NCBI RefSeq assembly: GCF_020283565.1
Contig: NC_060059.1
Span: 31,360,838 to 31,424,837, forward strand
Origin: Trifolium pratense
Lineage: Eukaryota > Streptophyta > Magnoliopsida > Fabales > Fabaceae
DNA length: 64,000 nt
Direction of reading: 5' to 3'
Shown here piece after piece: positions 1 through 13,538 of this stretch; within the stretch, counting starts at the first letter, position 1; the number at the start of each line of letters is the position of its first letter. Made by a program: the position numbers and the translations under genes. Under the pieces are notes generated by a model. That model was not told the origin of the DNA. It saw nothing but the letters and a program-made list of their open reading frames with translations, and did no database searches.

Positions 1-256
1 CTAAAATTGAATAAAATATAATAATGATAATGGTTATTATATATTTCAATCTCATAACCTAACTTTTGCATAACCTTCACTCTTCTCTAAAATTATAATG
101 TAATTAAGTCAATAATGTATATCTTCGTATTTTTTTTGTGTGACTAAATTATAAACTCTTTGTTGTTTCTATGAAAACGGTTGACATTTAAATGGGATAA
201 ATATTGAAAGAGATTAATCCAACCATGTTCATCTTCATTGTCACTAAGAAATGTTA

Positions 257-383
257 TAATAATGTAGAAAAATGTAACATCACAACATCAATTTTTGGAT
301 AATTGGAGAGGTATAATTCAATAATAATGTAGAAAATTGTAACATCTTGTGACATCAATTTTTGGATAATTGGAGAAGCATAA
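257..383. repeat. Short tandem duplication, ~65 bp x 2
   Basis: Two adjacent copies of a unit containing AATAATGTAGAAAA, TGTAACATC and CATCAATTTTTGGATAATTG. They differ by a few substitutions and a small indel. A second pair of short direct repeats (AAAATAGAGATGA and GGAAGTGATGTGG) follows at about 420-540. No coding potential is seen. Confidence 0.75.
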
Positions 384-2808
384 TTCTTTATTATTTATTA
401 TGAGACTGATATAATATAAAAAAAAAATAGAGATGAGAATGATATAATAATGATTATATTGAAAAAATATATAAGGAAGTGATGTGGAAACAAAAAAAAT
501 AGAGATGAAAATGATATAATATAAGGAAGTGATGTGGCATTATTGTGTGATTTAATTGGATGTAAATGAGTGATGTGGATTAGGGTTAAGATGGATAGTA
601 GGAGAACTATCTAGGAATTATATATATAGATATATTTGTCCCGCAATAAGTGTCATTTTACGTTCTTGGTGAAGAGGGGAAAAAATGTCATGATCACTTA
701 GTTAATTATTGATTAATTATGTACTGTAGTATTTTTTTTTTAAGGAACGATCCTAAACGTTTTCTACCCGTGAGTTTTCTTTTATGCTTACGTATAACAT
801 GTATATATATATTAATTGGTAAATAGTTATAGTATAAATTAATTAGTAAAAATATCTTCCAATCACCAAACTGAAATCCACTTAAACAAAACCGTAGGCT
901 GATCAAGCACAGCTACCTCTCACAACATAGAGCACACCCTTCTGGATAAAGAGAAAAATCTCTCATTGATAGACATCCTTCCCAAGCCAAACCCTTATGG
1001 ATAAAGAGAAAACACGGACAAAATGGATCCAGAAATTGATGAGACAGGGGCCGAAAAATATAATATTAAATGTTAAATAAGTAAAGTCTGAATTCAGTAG
1101 TAAGATGATTAAGTAAAGTCTGACAAAAAATTTCCTACAAAAAGTCTGACAAAAAATTTCCTACAAAAAATTGATAGTATAATTTTAAAAGCAGTGTATT
1201 TCATTTTTATTTCCTTAATCATTGCTACTGACCTTAAATATGACTAAGAAAGGAGGGAGTATAATCTTTTTATTCAATATGACTACACATATATTATTAG
1301 TATTGTAAGACAATGAACAAGAGGGAGGGAGGGAGGGGCACAAGCCCCTGCTTGCCCCTGCCCAAGTCCGTCCCTGCGGACAATCAAATATAATCCACAC
1401 ATATAGCAGCAAACTGCAATCCACCAAAGTAATCGTCTCGGATAAGAACATCGAAAATCACTAATATGAGATAAAAGGTCTACATTTGTGATCTGATTAC
1501 TTGGCAACCAGAGAAAACTCGGATAGATTACATCATAGGATAGAGTTTTCACAGAAATCCGTTTCTAAAACCACAAGCACCATAAAACCATAGAACAAAA
1601 ACAACAAACAATCAAATTAATATTTGAGGTTCAAACAAAGAGTCATTTTCGGTATGTTTTTTGACTTAAAATAAACGATATTTATTCATTCAAATTGATA
1701 GAGTACATCAATGCAATGCAACATAAATTCAAAGTCGCTAAAAACAAAAAGGATAAATCTGCGAATAAACTCACAATATCCATATTAATAGTATAAAACG
1801 GCAAATTGCATATGTCTTCGGTATGTTATTATGAATTAATCTTAAATATTTGAGTTAATATTTCTTAAAACTTTGTCGGTCACATTTGTTTTTTTACTTT
1901 ACTTTCTTTTCTTATGAACTTTTAATATAATAAATATACATATAACTATGCTATATAATATGTTAAAATTTGCATATAAAAAAAACACTATTCTTTCAAA
2001 GATACGTGGTAGGACATATCAATATCAATTACTGTTAATATAAATGAACACTCACGGCAAGGAAAGAACCGGCAAGTCTTAATCAAAAATGGCTTTTGGC
2101 TCATTGGTGGGAATTTTTTTTCTTATCAAAATAGCATCATAATATGATATCAAGGCTTACTTTATACACATTGACTGATTAAAAGGCTGCTAGTTTAGTG
2201 GACTTATCTGGTCCCACTTGCAGCTATTATACCACTAAGTGAAAATCATTGAGCAAAATGGAAAATAACATATCTAATCATGATTACAGGTTCAAAATCA
2301 AACATGAGCCCCTTAATTAATTAAACGAGATTAAAATACCATTAAGAAAAATTTGAATGTGAAGAATAATTTTTTTGTTGTTAAATTTTATTCAATTTAT
2401 CTCTTAATTTTATTTTTTATTTCTCGATTATGATAAAAAATACACATCACTTCTTTAGTTTAATTTTGATATTTTAGTGGACAACTGTTTCCTTGCTAAA
2501 TGGCAAACAAGCCTTTTTTTTGGTAGATAATGGCAAACAAGCTTTATTTTCTCATTTACTCTTTTGAGAAACAATAAGTGCATAAGACACGTTATCAAAG
2601 AAGGAAAAAAATTGTATAAGACATGCTACACATGCCTACACAAAATTAAAAAAATCTTATATTTACTTTTTTTATAATCATATTTGATACATATAAAGTA
2701 TCTACTACCAAGGTTGTATTGTGACTAATCTTTGTCAAAAAAAATTATTAGACATAAAATTCAGATTGTCACTTGTCATCATGTACGTCTATTCGTGAGG
2801 AATCGACT
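384..2808. other. Gene-poor AT-rich intergenic stretch
   Basis: No open frame here resembles a known protein. The only GC-rich patch is at about 1319-1380: a run of GGGA units followed by C-rich sequence. It looks like the end of a dispersed repeat, but I cannot name the family. Confidence 0.6.
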
Positions 2809-3025
2809 CACTACTATACAAAAATGAGCTATAATAGCGCCTATTTAATAACGTTTTTTGAAAAAACGCTATTAAAACTTAAACACGCAGCCTTTTTATA
2901 GCGTTTTTCGTAGAAGCGCTTTTAAAGCCTTGAACCCAAGGGTGTTCCAATAGCACTTTTGAGAAAAGCGTTATTAAATCCAAATACGCGAAACTCTATA
3001 ATAACGGGTTTTACATGAGTGCAAT
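2809..3025 (+). mobile_element. CACTA (En/Spm) transposon terminal fragment
   Basis: It begins with CACTACTATACAAAAATGAG, the typical plant CACTA terminus. It continues with short sub-terminal repeats in both orientations, built on TAGCGC / GCGTTATTAAA, which resemble transposase-binding repeats of this superfamily. No clean TAGTG partner end or transposase frame is visible nearby, so this is a truncated or deletion derivative. Confidence 0.6.
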
Positions 3026-4452
3026 AGTAAGGAAAATGAATTAATTAAAATATGTAGTCGGTAAGTGTCGAACCTTTGACCCTTGGTTGCTAAATAATAA
3101 AAAAAACATATATAAATTTTTTAGGAAAAAAAAACTTATAGTTTCCATTGACCGGATCCTCCTACTCACAGTTTTCTTTGTTCCAATTCTCTTCTCTTTG
3201 TTCATCTCACTCAAACCCAACGATTTTCAAACCACCCAAAAACATTCATCTCACTCGATTCTTCAAATTACACACTCACCTTTGATCTTCTTCAATCTCA
3301 TATTAGTATTTTTTTAATAGTCGAAATCCATGTATATATTCAAATGTCTCTCTGACTTGATCACTATATATAAAGCTGGGAAGATAAGATGCAAAGTTAT
3401 TTATTATTATTATTATTATTATGTCTAAAATATCAACGGTTAATTCATCCAAAATTTAATATTTCCCTAACGGAGATGATAATAGACATTCCAGCTGTTG
3501 AGGATCCACACATCAAGTATACAAATAAATTATCTTCTCTCGAGTTTTCTCTATATATATAAAAGTTATAGACCAAACTTATGAACAGTTGTTAAAGATC
3601 CAAATCTTTTAGTCGTAGTCGTAGATCGAGTGAATGCGGTTGCAAGCAAAGCTCCATTCTCGAATCCGGTTGACTTACGTTTAATGCTTTATATATTCAA
3701 ATTTTAAAAATAATTAAAGTTTAACGTCAAATCTTAACCATCTATTTCATATAATCCAAGGGTCCACAATTATTTGTTATATTAACTTGTGTGTTCTTTT
3801 ATCCCTCAACTACACCTAATCGTCACACTAGCTCGTTTTCTTTTTTCTACTGAGTTTTGGCGTCGACCAACAAAGTTTAAAAAACCAACTATGGAATCAC
3901 AATCTCCAATTCTCAACTACACAGTCACCTTCCCGTTCGTATCCAGATAGCCATACCATTTAATTTCATTGAGGCTGATTTTGCAATCATGTTTTTTTTT
4001 TTCATTCTAAAATCTCAATTTAAAAACTAATTACCACAAAATTACCAATCGAAACAAACTCATCCAAATACCCTAGTTTCACTACCTTCCCCTAATTGAA
4101 ATCGATTTCATGAATTTATTTTATATATGTTTGTCTGCGTATTTTGCAATCCATATGGGCCTATGGAGAATTAACCAACAAGTGCATGCGATGATGGAGC
4201 ATAACAAAATTTATAGAATCAAGACTCGATAACGTTTTCAAATTGTTTTTTTTTTGTATAAAAGCTTTCAAATTGAATTATATTAAGAGATAGATTCGAT
4301 GTCATCAAAAGTAAATAGTATTAGCGTGAGCTAATTTATTAGCCTTTGATTAATAAAAATATACGGTTGAGATTTGATGTCAAATTAAAGTTTGACACCT
4401 GATGTCAACGGTTGAGATTTGGTATATATATATTAAGATTAATATATATTAA

Positions 4453-4508
<56 letters not shown>

Positions 4509-5560
4509 AGCAACATCATAATCTTTGAAGAATCAAATTGATGAAATGACTACTCGTTACCTAGCATATGCCAGCCATGCATGCATAAATGTTTAAATTA
4601 AACAAAATTACTAAAACCTAAGTTTTGCGCTGGTCCAATAAGAAAAAACTAAGCCAAAAAACAATCAAGGTATTTGTCATGAATTATTTATATATAAAAA
4701 TAAATAAGAGTAAAAAAATATAAAAAGAAAATAAATAGGAAAACCATGTATGTTTGCATGCGTGGTATATATGATGTAAGGGTTTGATACTGACCTTTAA
4801 TTATTTCATATAATTCATTTGAGAAATTTCTCCATTTATTTTTATCGACCATGATTCATAGTGAGTTCTAGAAAGAAAGTCAACTACATTTTCTTCACGT
4901 GGCATTTTTGTGACCGTGATAAATATGAAAAACCATAGCATATATAATTTGCTTGTGTTATGTTCTAACTGTGTTCGTTGGTACGTACACAAGTAGTTAG
5001 AATACGACACAAATAATACAAACACACAGACATTCTCACACTTGGGATTATTCTTCATGTATGGTGGTGGGACTCTCTTTGCTATTATTACCTACCAATC
5101 GTCGACCCCAAAACGTATCCACCATTCATAATATACGATTAATTTGATGCATGCTTTGTTATGTCCTTAATTAACTTAATATACGTATACGTACGTACCA
5201 TGTTATAAAACGTTAATTAGTATTGATTGAGTATATATTGATCATATTAATTGGTCCTATACGAGGAAAAAACCTACTTATAATTAGGTTGGTATACAAT
5301 CCTTTTAAATAAAGTTATTGGGTTGGTGCAAACAAGGGTAAAACATAATTATCAGTTATTTTAAAAGATTAATCTTTATTTATATGTGTGATCGAGAGTA
5401 ATTAATGTCCGAAAACAACGTAATATGGAGGTGGGGTGATATAGATATACAAACAATTTGACAGTCAAGTCAGTAAAAGACCAAAAGTCGAGGTTTTTCA
5501 AAATTAGAATTGTGTTCCTTCCTAGCTATATAGGCATCAAGGATGAGCCATTGTGGACTG
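3026..5560. other. Intergenic, with ATT microsatellites
   Basis: It contains an (ATT)n run at about 4456-4506 and a shorter one at about 3401-3421. The open frame at 3087-3317 is a low-complexity Lys/Phe/Leu frame with no family features. No gene is supported. Confidence 0.6.
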
Positions 5561-5721
5561 ATGGTCGTTACAAATGACACTATCAATTGGGATCTAATGG
5601 TTGTTGAGGACGTTACTTGTCAATATTGAGGCGTTACGACCCAAAGAGGGTTTGTGGTTGAAGAGAAGGTCCTATTGAATTGGGCATCAAGGAGATCGTT
5701 ATGAATTAGTGGAAGGGGTCA

Positions 5722-6138
5722 TTACAAACGGGCAACGACACCCATCAATGTTGAGATTTGTTCGTCGTTGAGAACATTACCAGTCATTAAGTCGTTAGGA
5801 AGAGGATCCAAAATTGAAAAGTGAGCCCCACAAAATTGATTGTTTTTCTCATTCCAAATTATCCAAATGATAGACCAACCAAATATATACAAAAACAAAC
5901 TCAAATATCTATACAAAAAGAGTGAGCTCCACAAAATTGACAAGCGTGAGATAAATCGAACATTATTAAGAAGAGTGCAAAACACACTTAACCAATTAAG
6001 AATATCCCTCCGGGGAAGAAACTCACAACTTACATACAAATAATTAACATCTTCAACCAATAAGTTTTCCCCAAAGATTAAATAGTTGTGGATTTTTAGT
6101 TTAATATGTCCAAGTGAGACAAATCTTGCATCATACAC
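5722..6138 (-). pseudogene. Degenerate LINE fragment (zf-RVT region of a plant non-LTR reverse transcriptase)
   Basis: The translation has an IIWIIWNEKNNQ block preceded by a NYLYVSCEF...LNWLSVF block. These correspond to the conserved 'HLF..C...W..v..WL' and 'iWviWkeRNnriF' signatures at the C-terminal end of plant LINE polyproteins. The catalytic reverse-transcriptase core is not present, and flanking sequence is not coding. It is a relic, inferred from motif resemblance only. Confidence 0.5.
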
Positions 6139-7171
6139 AAACTTATTTTTCCAATTAGATCACTTATTATTGAAGACATATTAATCAATAGTACAGACTA
6201 AAGCATAATTGTGAAAAAGACGTACAAATTAATGTAATGTAATGGTTGTTGTAAAGCTACAAGATATAGCACATGACCGTGGGCACTCCCGAATATGGAC
6301 CTTATAAATTTCAATATTCGTGAGTTTGACCACCTTAATTATTAAATGTTGAACTATCAAAACAAACAAAAAAATGATATTATTTAGATACCTCAAAGAT
6401 GCAAATTAATTTCTCCACGCAAACACAAACATAAATTCACGGTGAATCCGTGACCGTGAATGTTTTCCTAGAAATTAATACTAAAAGTAAAACTTGCTTA
6501 GTGCTACTTGTTTTAGTTTCATTGATAGCCACTACTTTAATATAGTGCAACTTGTAGAGCAATATTTCAAAAGGTTGGGTTGGTTGGTTGGTTGGTTTCA
6601 TTTTTTGCTGATGTATTTAGTGATCATTTAGAGGGTACGTCAAATATATATATTAAGCCAGCTAACCTTATGCTTTGCATATTCTAATTCCAGATAGTAA
6701 CACGTTTTTTGAAAACTCATCATCATCATGCATGCCTACAACAAAAAAAATTCACAACTCAACATTCGTAGAGGACACGGCTTGATTAATTAATAGATTA
6801 ATTAGAGAGAGCTAATGAAATTTGCTTATAGTAAAATTATTAGTAACATATTTATGAGGCGGCTATGGGGTGTCCTATGGTGTGCTTATGAATGACCTGG
6901 TAATGACCTATAGCCTGACTTGAGCATTTTGTGAGCAACGTTGGTGAAAAAAATGAAGATGAGTTGAAATATGATGACTATAAAGGTTAAATACAAAGAA
7001 AAAAATAAAATATATTTTTCTAATTTTGTTTTGACAAACTTTTATGTGTATTTATTATAAAGAGTGAAAGTATCAAAAAAACCGAATAAATTTATTTATC
7101 AAATAAATATTTATTGTCTTTCATATTTTTACTAATTTTCACAAATAAATTTATTTGGGGTAGTTAAACCA
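6139..7171. other. Intergenic, nothing recognised
   Basis: AT-rich sequence with no conserved frame. A (TTGG)n-like run lies near 6575-6598. Confidence 0.5.
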
Positions 7172-7326
7172 ACATTATTAGGTCCCCGTGAGCTTAGCTC
7201 AGTTGCTAAGAACATCGCACTATATGTGCAGAAGTCGAGGTTCGAATCCCGAACACTTCACTTATTCACATTTAAGGTGGATTTTCTAGCCACTATGCTA
7301 CTTGAAAAAAAAACCTACATTATTAG
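7172..7326 (+). mobile_element. tRNA-derived SINE, copy 1
   Basis: The body (about 7182-7316) opens CCCCGTGAGCTTAGCTCAG. It has a pol III box A (TTAGCTCAGTTGCTAAGAAC) and a box B (GGTTCGAATCC), then a non-tRNA tail ending CTACTTG plus an A run. It is flanked by the exact 10-bp target duplication ACATTATTAG at 7172-7181 and 7317-7326. This marks retroposition, not a functional tRNA gene. Copy 2 is at 39.09 kb. Confidence 0.85.
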
Positions 7327-8558
7327 AATAGTTAAATATATAAATATCACCAGCTTATTGTTTTTTATAAATAAGTTAAGAAAGTAACTATCACAAAAAA
7401 TCTTTAGACATATCAACTATGTTGGCATCTCTAAAGACTCACATTCTCTACCATATTCTCATAATAATATATTATAAAAAATAAAACAAAAAATTATAAA
7501 ATAAATAAAAATTGGTGACATAAAATCTAACTCAATAAGACCACACAAAGTATAGGTCAACCTAGCGACATTTTAAAACATCGTCTAATTAAGCTAACAC
7601 TAATAAGAGGTATAACAACGAGTGATGGACCGACCGTCAACACGGTACAATTCAAGAACCAACTACTCTCTGCAATAGTAACAAGTAAACGACTCTTTCG
7701 AGTCAATCAGTCCATCGTCAAATTCGAGCATGACGAGGATAATAGCAACAGTCTGAAATTAATATTGATACAAATATTAAATGGCACCGGCAATCCAAAA
7801 TCAATAAATGGCGAATGAACTGACTGCCAACATAGAAACAGATCCACATACCACAACTCCATGCCAAGAACAACAAGCAATCACGACTATTTCTAGCCAA
7901 TACTTTGGATAGCTCTAGGACACGATACGAACCTAAATAAATGAGTCCAAAACTCTGAACTGACCGGAACTCAAGATACGAAGAATACCAACGACAATAG
8001 ACAACGACATATTATGAACAAAATTAGAGCGGATGTTTTTTTATTATTTGTCGTATTTTTATATTTTTATTCACCTACTATTCAAAACTTTTTTCTTTTT
8101 CCTATGCAAAAAACTTTTATTTATTTTTTAAGTCAAATATGCTTTGTTTATTTGAGGGCATATCAGGTAATAAATGTCATTTCTATTTTGTAATTAATAA
8201 ATAAACTCTTATAATTTTCATATTAAATTATTTTTTTATTTTACATTTATTTTGGGAAATTTTTATTTTTACAATGAGTTATTCAAATGTTTTTTTTTTT
8301 ACTATTTTCATTCCATTTGACATTTGTATTTAGAATTTTTAGTTAAATAATATATAATAATTAGTTACATTAGTTATGTCAAATGTGAAATAAAAAAGAA
8401 TTATATAAATTGTTCAGTCAATGCATTAAATATAAATATTAGGAAAGTATAAAAATTTATGGAATATGCATATTATATTATACCAATGCATTGACTGATC
8501 TATTCTGGCATGTCTACGTTCTTCCATTTCACCCTACTTATTGATATTGATATGATAA
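7327..8558. other. Intergenic with a moderately GC-richer patch
   Basis: The 7560-8010 segment is less AT-biased than its surroundings and may be old transposon sequence. Neither strand gives a recognisable protein. Confidence 0.45.
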
Positions 8559-8560
8559 TA

Positions 8561-8837
8561 CTCCCTCCGGTCCTTATTATAAGAAACACTTTGACAAAAT
8601 CACACAGACCAAGGAAGGTAAATTTTCTCATTAATGATTCTAACATTTTATGTTATATTCCAAAACTAACCTTTGACTAGCATGGGAAATAGGTCTCTCT
8701 AATTAATGCACTAGCATTATAATGAATTATTTGATTGTATTTAATAAGGGTACAAATGGAATTGTGTCAAATTGTTTCTTATAAAAAGGACCAAATAAAA
8801 ATTCCAAAGTGTTTCTTATAAAAAGGACCGGAGGGAG
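8561..8837. mobile_element. Stowaway-like MITE, 277 bp
   Basis: The left end CTCCCTCCGGTCCTTATTAT is mirrored by a right end that finishes ATAAAAAGGACCGGAGGGAG. TA dinucleotides flank both sides (8559-8560 and 8838-8839), as expected for Tc1/mariner-mobilised Stowaway elements. It has no coding capacity. Confidence 0.88.
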
Positions 8838-8839
8838 TA

Positions 8840-9417
8840 ATATATGGAAGATTAAAACATGGTGGAGTCTATCATATCGTATTTTTTTTTGATAATTTGA
8901 ATGTATTTATCCAATAATCAATAATTATACATATAAATAGATTTGCGTGTGATTACATATAATTAACTTTTAATCAACTTTTTTGTTTTTGTCAATAATA
9001 TACAGCTCACTGAATCAATTAATCGAATTCGAAGGTTAGTTCTGACGTCAAATAATTTCAAGACTCTTTTGATCATAGTTACGGGAAATCGAACCGTAAT
9101 CCTCCCTACTAACAGAACGAACTAACAATTGATAACATTTAATCAATCTTTATTTCATAAATACATACTTATTCTCATTAATTGTTAAATAAATACTCTT
9201 AAATTATCGAGAAGTGATATAAAAAACCTTTAAAACATTCTTATTAAATGTCCGATAAAATAACCCTAAAATAAAATGAGAAATAGAAATAATGTGATTC
9301 TAAGATCAAAATATAGAAATAATGTGATTCTCTATAAATGAAAAACAAACAGAGGAAACAAACAAAGCAAGAACTAATAATACAAAAAGGACATAATAGG
9401 AATTACGTAATTTGTAT
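8840..9417. other. Upstream region of the CIPK gene
   Basis: AT-rich non-coding sequence with a short direct repeat (ATAGAAATAATGTGATTCT near 9285 and 9313). It may hold distal promoter elements; none can be assigned with confidence. Confidence 0.4.
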
Positions 9418-9418
9418 C

Positions 9419-9426
9419 TATATAAA
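9419..9426 (+). promoter_or_regulatory. TATA box of the CIPK gene
   Basis: TATATAAA sits about 85 nt upstream of the ATG at 9509. It is followed by a CA-rich then CT-rich leader (TCTCTTTCTTCTCTTTC), typical of plant 5' UTRs. The position fits transcription starting near 9450. Confidence 0.6.
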
Positions 9427-9508
9427 TTAAATACACACACAACAAGCACAAACACACACTCTCTTTCTTCTCTTTCAGTTTCTTATTCTAAAAAATTCAC
9501 CAAAAGAA

Positions 9509-10831
9509 ATGGAACGGCGGCAACAATCGCCACCGTCTCCACTACCATCACCGCCGTCACGAATCATCCTTGGTAAATACCAACTAACGAAGTTCCTCGG
9601 ACGCGGAAACTTCGCTAAAGTATACCAAGCACGTTCACTCATCGACGGTTCAACCGTCGCCGTAAAAGTCATCGACAAATCCAAAACGGTTGATGCATCA
9701 ATGGAGCCACGAATTGTTCGAGAAATCGACGCTATGCGCCGGCTTCAAAATCATCAAAATATCCTTAAGATCCATGAAGTTTTAGCCACGAAAACTAAGA
9801 TCTACCTTATCGTTGATTTCGCCGGCGGCGGTGAACTTTTCTACAAACTTTCCCGACGAGGTAAGTTCCCGGAGTCATTAGCTCGTCGCTACTTTCAACA
9901 ACTTGTTTCTGCTCTCTGTTTCTGCCACAAAAACGGCGTCGCTCACCGTGATCTCAAACCGCAGAATCTTCTCCTTGACGCCGACGGTAATCTGAAGGTT
10001 TCCGATTTTGGTCTCTCGGCGTTACCGGAACAGCTGAAAAACGGTCTCCTTCATACAGCTTGCGGTACGCCGGCGTACACTGCACCGGAGATTCTCGGTC
10101 GGATCGGTTACGACGGATCTAAAGCTGACGCCTGGTCGTGCGGCGTAATTCTCTACGTTCTTCTCGCCGGTCATCTTCCGTTTGATGATTCAAATATTCC
10201 GGCGATGTGTAAGAGAATTACTCGCCGGGATTATCAGTTTCCGGAGTGGATTTCGAAACCAGCACGATACTTGATTTATCAATTACTTGACCCGAATCCG
10301 AAAACCCGAATTAGGTTAGAAAATGTTATTGGTAACACGTGGTTTAAGAAATCGTTAAGAGAAGAACCTGAAGAGAAAGTTTTTGAATCTGATTTATATA
10401 ACAAATACTGTTGTGATAGTAAGAAAGTTGAATTTGGGATGAATGCTTTTGATATAATATCGATGTCTTCGGGTTTAGATTTGAGTGGTTTATTCGAAAC
10501 CGCGTCGATTAGGAGTGAAAAGAGGTTTACTTCTAGTGAAGAAGTTGGTGTGGTAGAAGAGAAAGTGAAGGAAATTGGAGTGAGATTAGGGTTTAGGGTT
10601 GAGATTGGGAAAAATGGTACAATTGGGTTAGGGAAAGGGAAAGTTACTATGGTTGTTGAGGTTTTTAAGATTGTGAATGATTTGTTATTGGTTGCTCTTA
10701 AATTGGAAAGTGGTGGATTGGAATTTGAAGATCTTCATTGGGATGATTGGAAAATTGGGCTTCAAGATGTAGTTCTTTCTTGGCATAATCATGAATCCAA
10801 CATGAAAATATGTAATGTTGTTGATTCTTGA
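9509..10831 (+). CDS. CBL-interacting Ser/Thr protein kinase (CIPK/SnRK3), CIPK4/CIPK7-like
   Basis: 440-aa, intronless kinase that would act in calcium signalling by binding calcineurin-B-like (CBL) sensors. The glycine loop is at 31-38 (GRGNFAKV), the ATP lysine is K53, and the catalytic loop HRDLKPQN spans 146-153 with D148. DFG is at 166-168 and the activation segment runs to APE at 192-194, with T183 as a likely activating site. The CBL-binding NAF motif is N312-A313-F314 within [10 protein letters not shown], followed by a C-terminal PPI-like domain. A Pro/Ser-rich start (residues 7-17) precedes the kinase. The MEPRIVREI and [12 protein letters not shown] stretches and the lack of introns fit the intronless CIPK clade that holds Arabidopsis CIPK4 and CIPK7. 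The 5' half of the ORF is clearly GC-richer than its surroundings. No damage is seen; the start is the first ATG after the TATA box. Confidence 0.96.
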   Translation: MERRQQSPPSPLPSPPSRIILGKYQLTKFLGRGNFAKVYQARSLIDGSTVAVKVIDKSKTVDASMEPRIVREIDAMRRLQNHQNILKIHEVLATKTKIYLIVDFAGGGELFYKLSRRGKFPESLARRYFQQLVSALCFCHKNGVAHRDLKPQNLLLDADGNLKVSDFGLSALPEQLKNGLLHTACGTPAYTAPEILGRIGYDGSKADAWSCGVILYVLLAGHLPFDDSNIPAMCKRITRRDYQFPEWISKPARYLIYQLLDPNPKTRIRLENVIGNTWFKKSLREEPEEKVFESDLYNKYCCDSKKVEFGMNAFDIISMSSGLDLSGLFETASIRSEKRFTSSEEVGVVEEKVKEIGVRLGFRVEIGKNGTIGLGKGKVTMVVEVFKIVNDLLLVALKLESGGLEFEDLHWDDWKIGLQDVVLSWHNHESNMKICNVVDS

Positions 10832-13538
10832 AGAAAGAAAAATGTGTTCGATCTCTGACTTGTGTGTATAGAAAACATGTGTTAAGGTTAATTGAGTTTT
10901 AGGCATTAGTCTTTGCAATTGTGCAAAGCGACATGAAAGATGCTTTCGGTTACAAAGAAAAATCAGTTATCTTTGTTATTCACTCACACACAAGATGATA
11001 AAAAAGTGCATGTGGTCTCTAATACACACTTTTTTGTTTGATTTTTTAGGTGTTAGTGAGTGAATTTTATTATGTTGTTTTGTAGTTTCTTGTAAGGGAT
11101 AGTGTTCACTTTGTAAATGGAAAGAAATCAAAGAATAGTGGCTAGTGTTTTTTTTTTTTTTTTTGACATAAGTGGCTAGTGTTTCTGTTATTCCATCTTG
11201 TTAAATCAATAATTATTAGTAGATTTTGTCTTATTGTTTCTTTTGCTGTATTTTACTACTATGCCATATTTTCTATGGATCTTTGATCCCACTACTTTGG
11301 TATTTCATTCTTGCTTTGAGTAGTTAACATGGAGCTCTGTGGTGTATTAATGTTCTAACTTCTAAGTCAATTCATACATATATACTACTCTAATTGATGT
11401 AAAAGTTATGCGAGAGTGTTTGGTTGAATTGATGATGTCTCTTTTAGTTTAATGAAATATTTTGTGGTTTCTGGTAGTCTTTTATTTTAATGTTTGGTAG
11501 TCTTATTCAACTCAAGATTAATTTATGCCGTTGTGCAAAGAATATACTATGTTTACATGAAAATATCAACATTAAAATTAAATAAATAATTGACAATCTT
11601 GTATGTGTGTTAGGTGTTTTAGACTTTTAGTGAGTGTTCAATAATAGTTTTTTATATTGAATAAATTTGAATTTTGAAAATTCATTTTGTTAAGATGGAC
11701 TCTAAAATACCGAAGTGGTTTACTTTTTTTTTTTGATGAATTAAATAAAAACTATTGATCTATACCAATAAAGAGAGAGAAATCGAACCAACACCATATC
11801 TATGGAAACTCAATTTATTAAGCTCTAACAAAGTAATACACGAGTCTCTCTACCGATTCAAAGAGACAAAGAAAATGGCAAAAAGGTTTCTGCTATCTCG
11901 ATAAAAATTATAACTAGTTAAAAATTCTGCAAGTAGTAATACGCCGTAGGTCCTGAGTTTGATTCTCAGCTCATTATAAAAAAAAAATTATATGCATTTT
12001 TTTTTTTTGATAAGCAAAAAATTATATGCATTGATCACAACCGCCTAACACTTGTTATAGCCTTTTGATGGAAGCTCCGTGTAAATAATACATTATTTAC
12101 ATCAAGTTGTTGAATATGACAACTATTGATGGAAGCTAAGGCAAGAAAGACTCCGGCTTTTCTAAGCTTGGCCACTAGCGATAAAGTGTCTATGTATTCT
12201 TCGTTTTTAGGTTTTATTTTTGTGTTAAATCGGAATTAAAATTATTTTGAGTAAAATTGAAAGTCAAAACTAGTTTACACGATTTAACTAAATCAATAAA
12301 ATCACTTAAACTCGCATGTTTTCACCTAACAATTCAAAAACTTATTTTTTTTTTCAATCAATTCAAAAGTTCAATTTTATCATATTAGTATAAATACAAT
12401 ATTGTATCTAGTGAGACACTTTATTTTTTTTTAATAATAGTTTGTGTTAATAATTATAAAAGTAAAAATTATTTACGCTTGTGATTATTTTTTGTTAAAG
12501 TATACTCTCACTTTTTTTTTTAATAAGCAAAAATTCATGGTTGAATAATTGATTATTTGGTCTATATTATACACCAAGTATATCAATTATTCAATTATCC
12601 TAAAAGAGAATATTTGCTTATAAAAGGAGACGGAGGAACGGAGGGAACATCAAGATTTAGACAAATAATAATTTTTAGCAATCGTGTATTTTCAACAAAA
12701 TATTTTTATGCATGTGTGCAAAAAAAAAATACAAAAAAAATAAAGGAAGCTAAGTGAGAAACAAAACAAATAAGTAATTATTATATTTTGTAAAATAATA
12801 TAATATTGTAAAATTTTATGCAATAATTTAAATATAATAAGTTTGTTTTGGTAGATAGACGAAATGACGTCTAACCTAGCAATTTTGACATTTCTGCCAG
12901 TTGAGCTAAGAATTCTGTACATCTAAATGTATTTGTGGACATTTAATTTAAATATAATAGGGATTTCGTAAAAATAATGTAAAAAAAATATTGTAAAAAA
13001 AAAATGATATAATAGGGATTTCGTAAAATAAAATAAAACAATAGGGGTTAAAATATACAATCGCTTTGTATTTCAATCATATATAATATTCAATCTCACA
13101 TGATATGTATGATTCAAAGAGTCATATTTAACTATATAAAAAAAAAGTCATATTTAATACGTGAAAAAAAATGAGAGATATTATTCCTTTACAAAATATA
13201 TTGATAGACATATAGTTGTTTGTTATTTGTTATTGAAATGCAAGACTATAGTCATATTTAATTAATGAGAATAATATAAAATCAATTAAGTGTAAATTAT
13301 CTAATATTTAAAATTTATTTTTATTTAAAATTAATAATGTATTCATTTTGTCATATTTTCTTTAATTAATATTCATAATACTTAAATTTCTCAATTAAAA
13401 ATAAAATTATTAATCTCATATCATATTCAAAATTAAATAAATAAATAAATATATTACATATATTTATTTTAATTTGAGGTAAATTATACTAAATTAATTG
13501 ACGTAAAAATTAGAACTGATTTCTGACAACCTTGGACA
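10832..13538. other. 3' flank of the CIPK gene and intergenic DNA
   Basis: The first few hundred bases are T-rich and probably include the 3' UTR. The rest is AT-rich with poly-T/poly-A runs. I see no conserved frame. Confidence 0.5.

Noticed and set aside
1215..1552. Minus-strand ORFs near a GC-rich patch
   Set aside because: Overlapping short frames with no domain; the GC patch looks like a repeat end.
3087..3317. 76-aa ORF with a hydrophobic stretch
   Set aside because: Low-complexity Lys/Phe/Leu frame in AT-rich DNA, with no homologous features.
7183..7262. Possible tRNA gene
   Set aside because: Box A/B are present but the cloverleaf is poor; the unit has a non-tRNA tail and target duplications, so it is a SINE.
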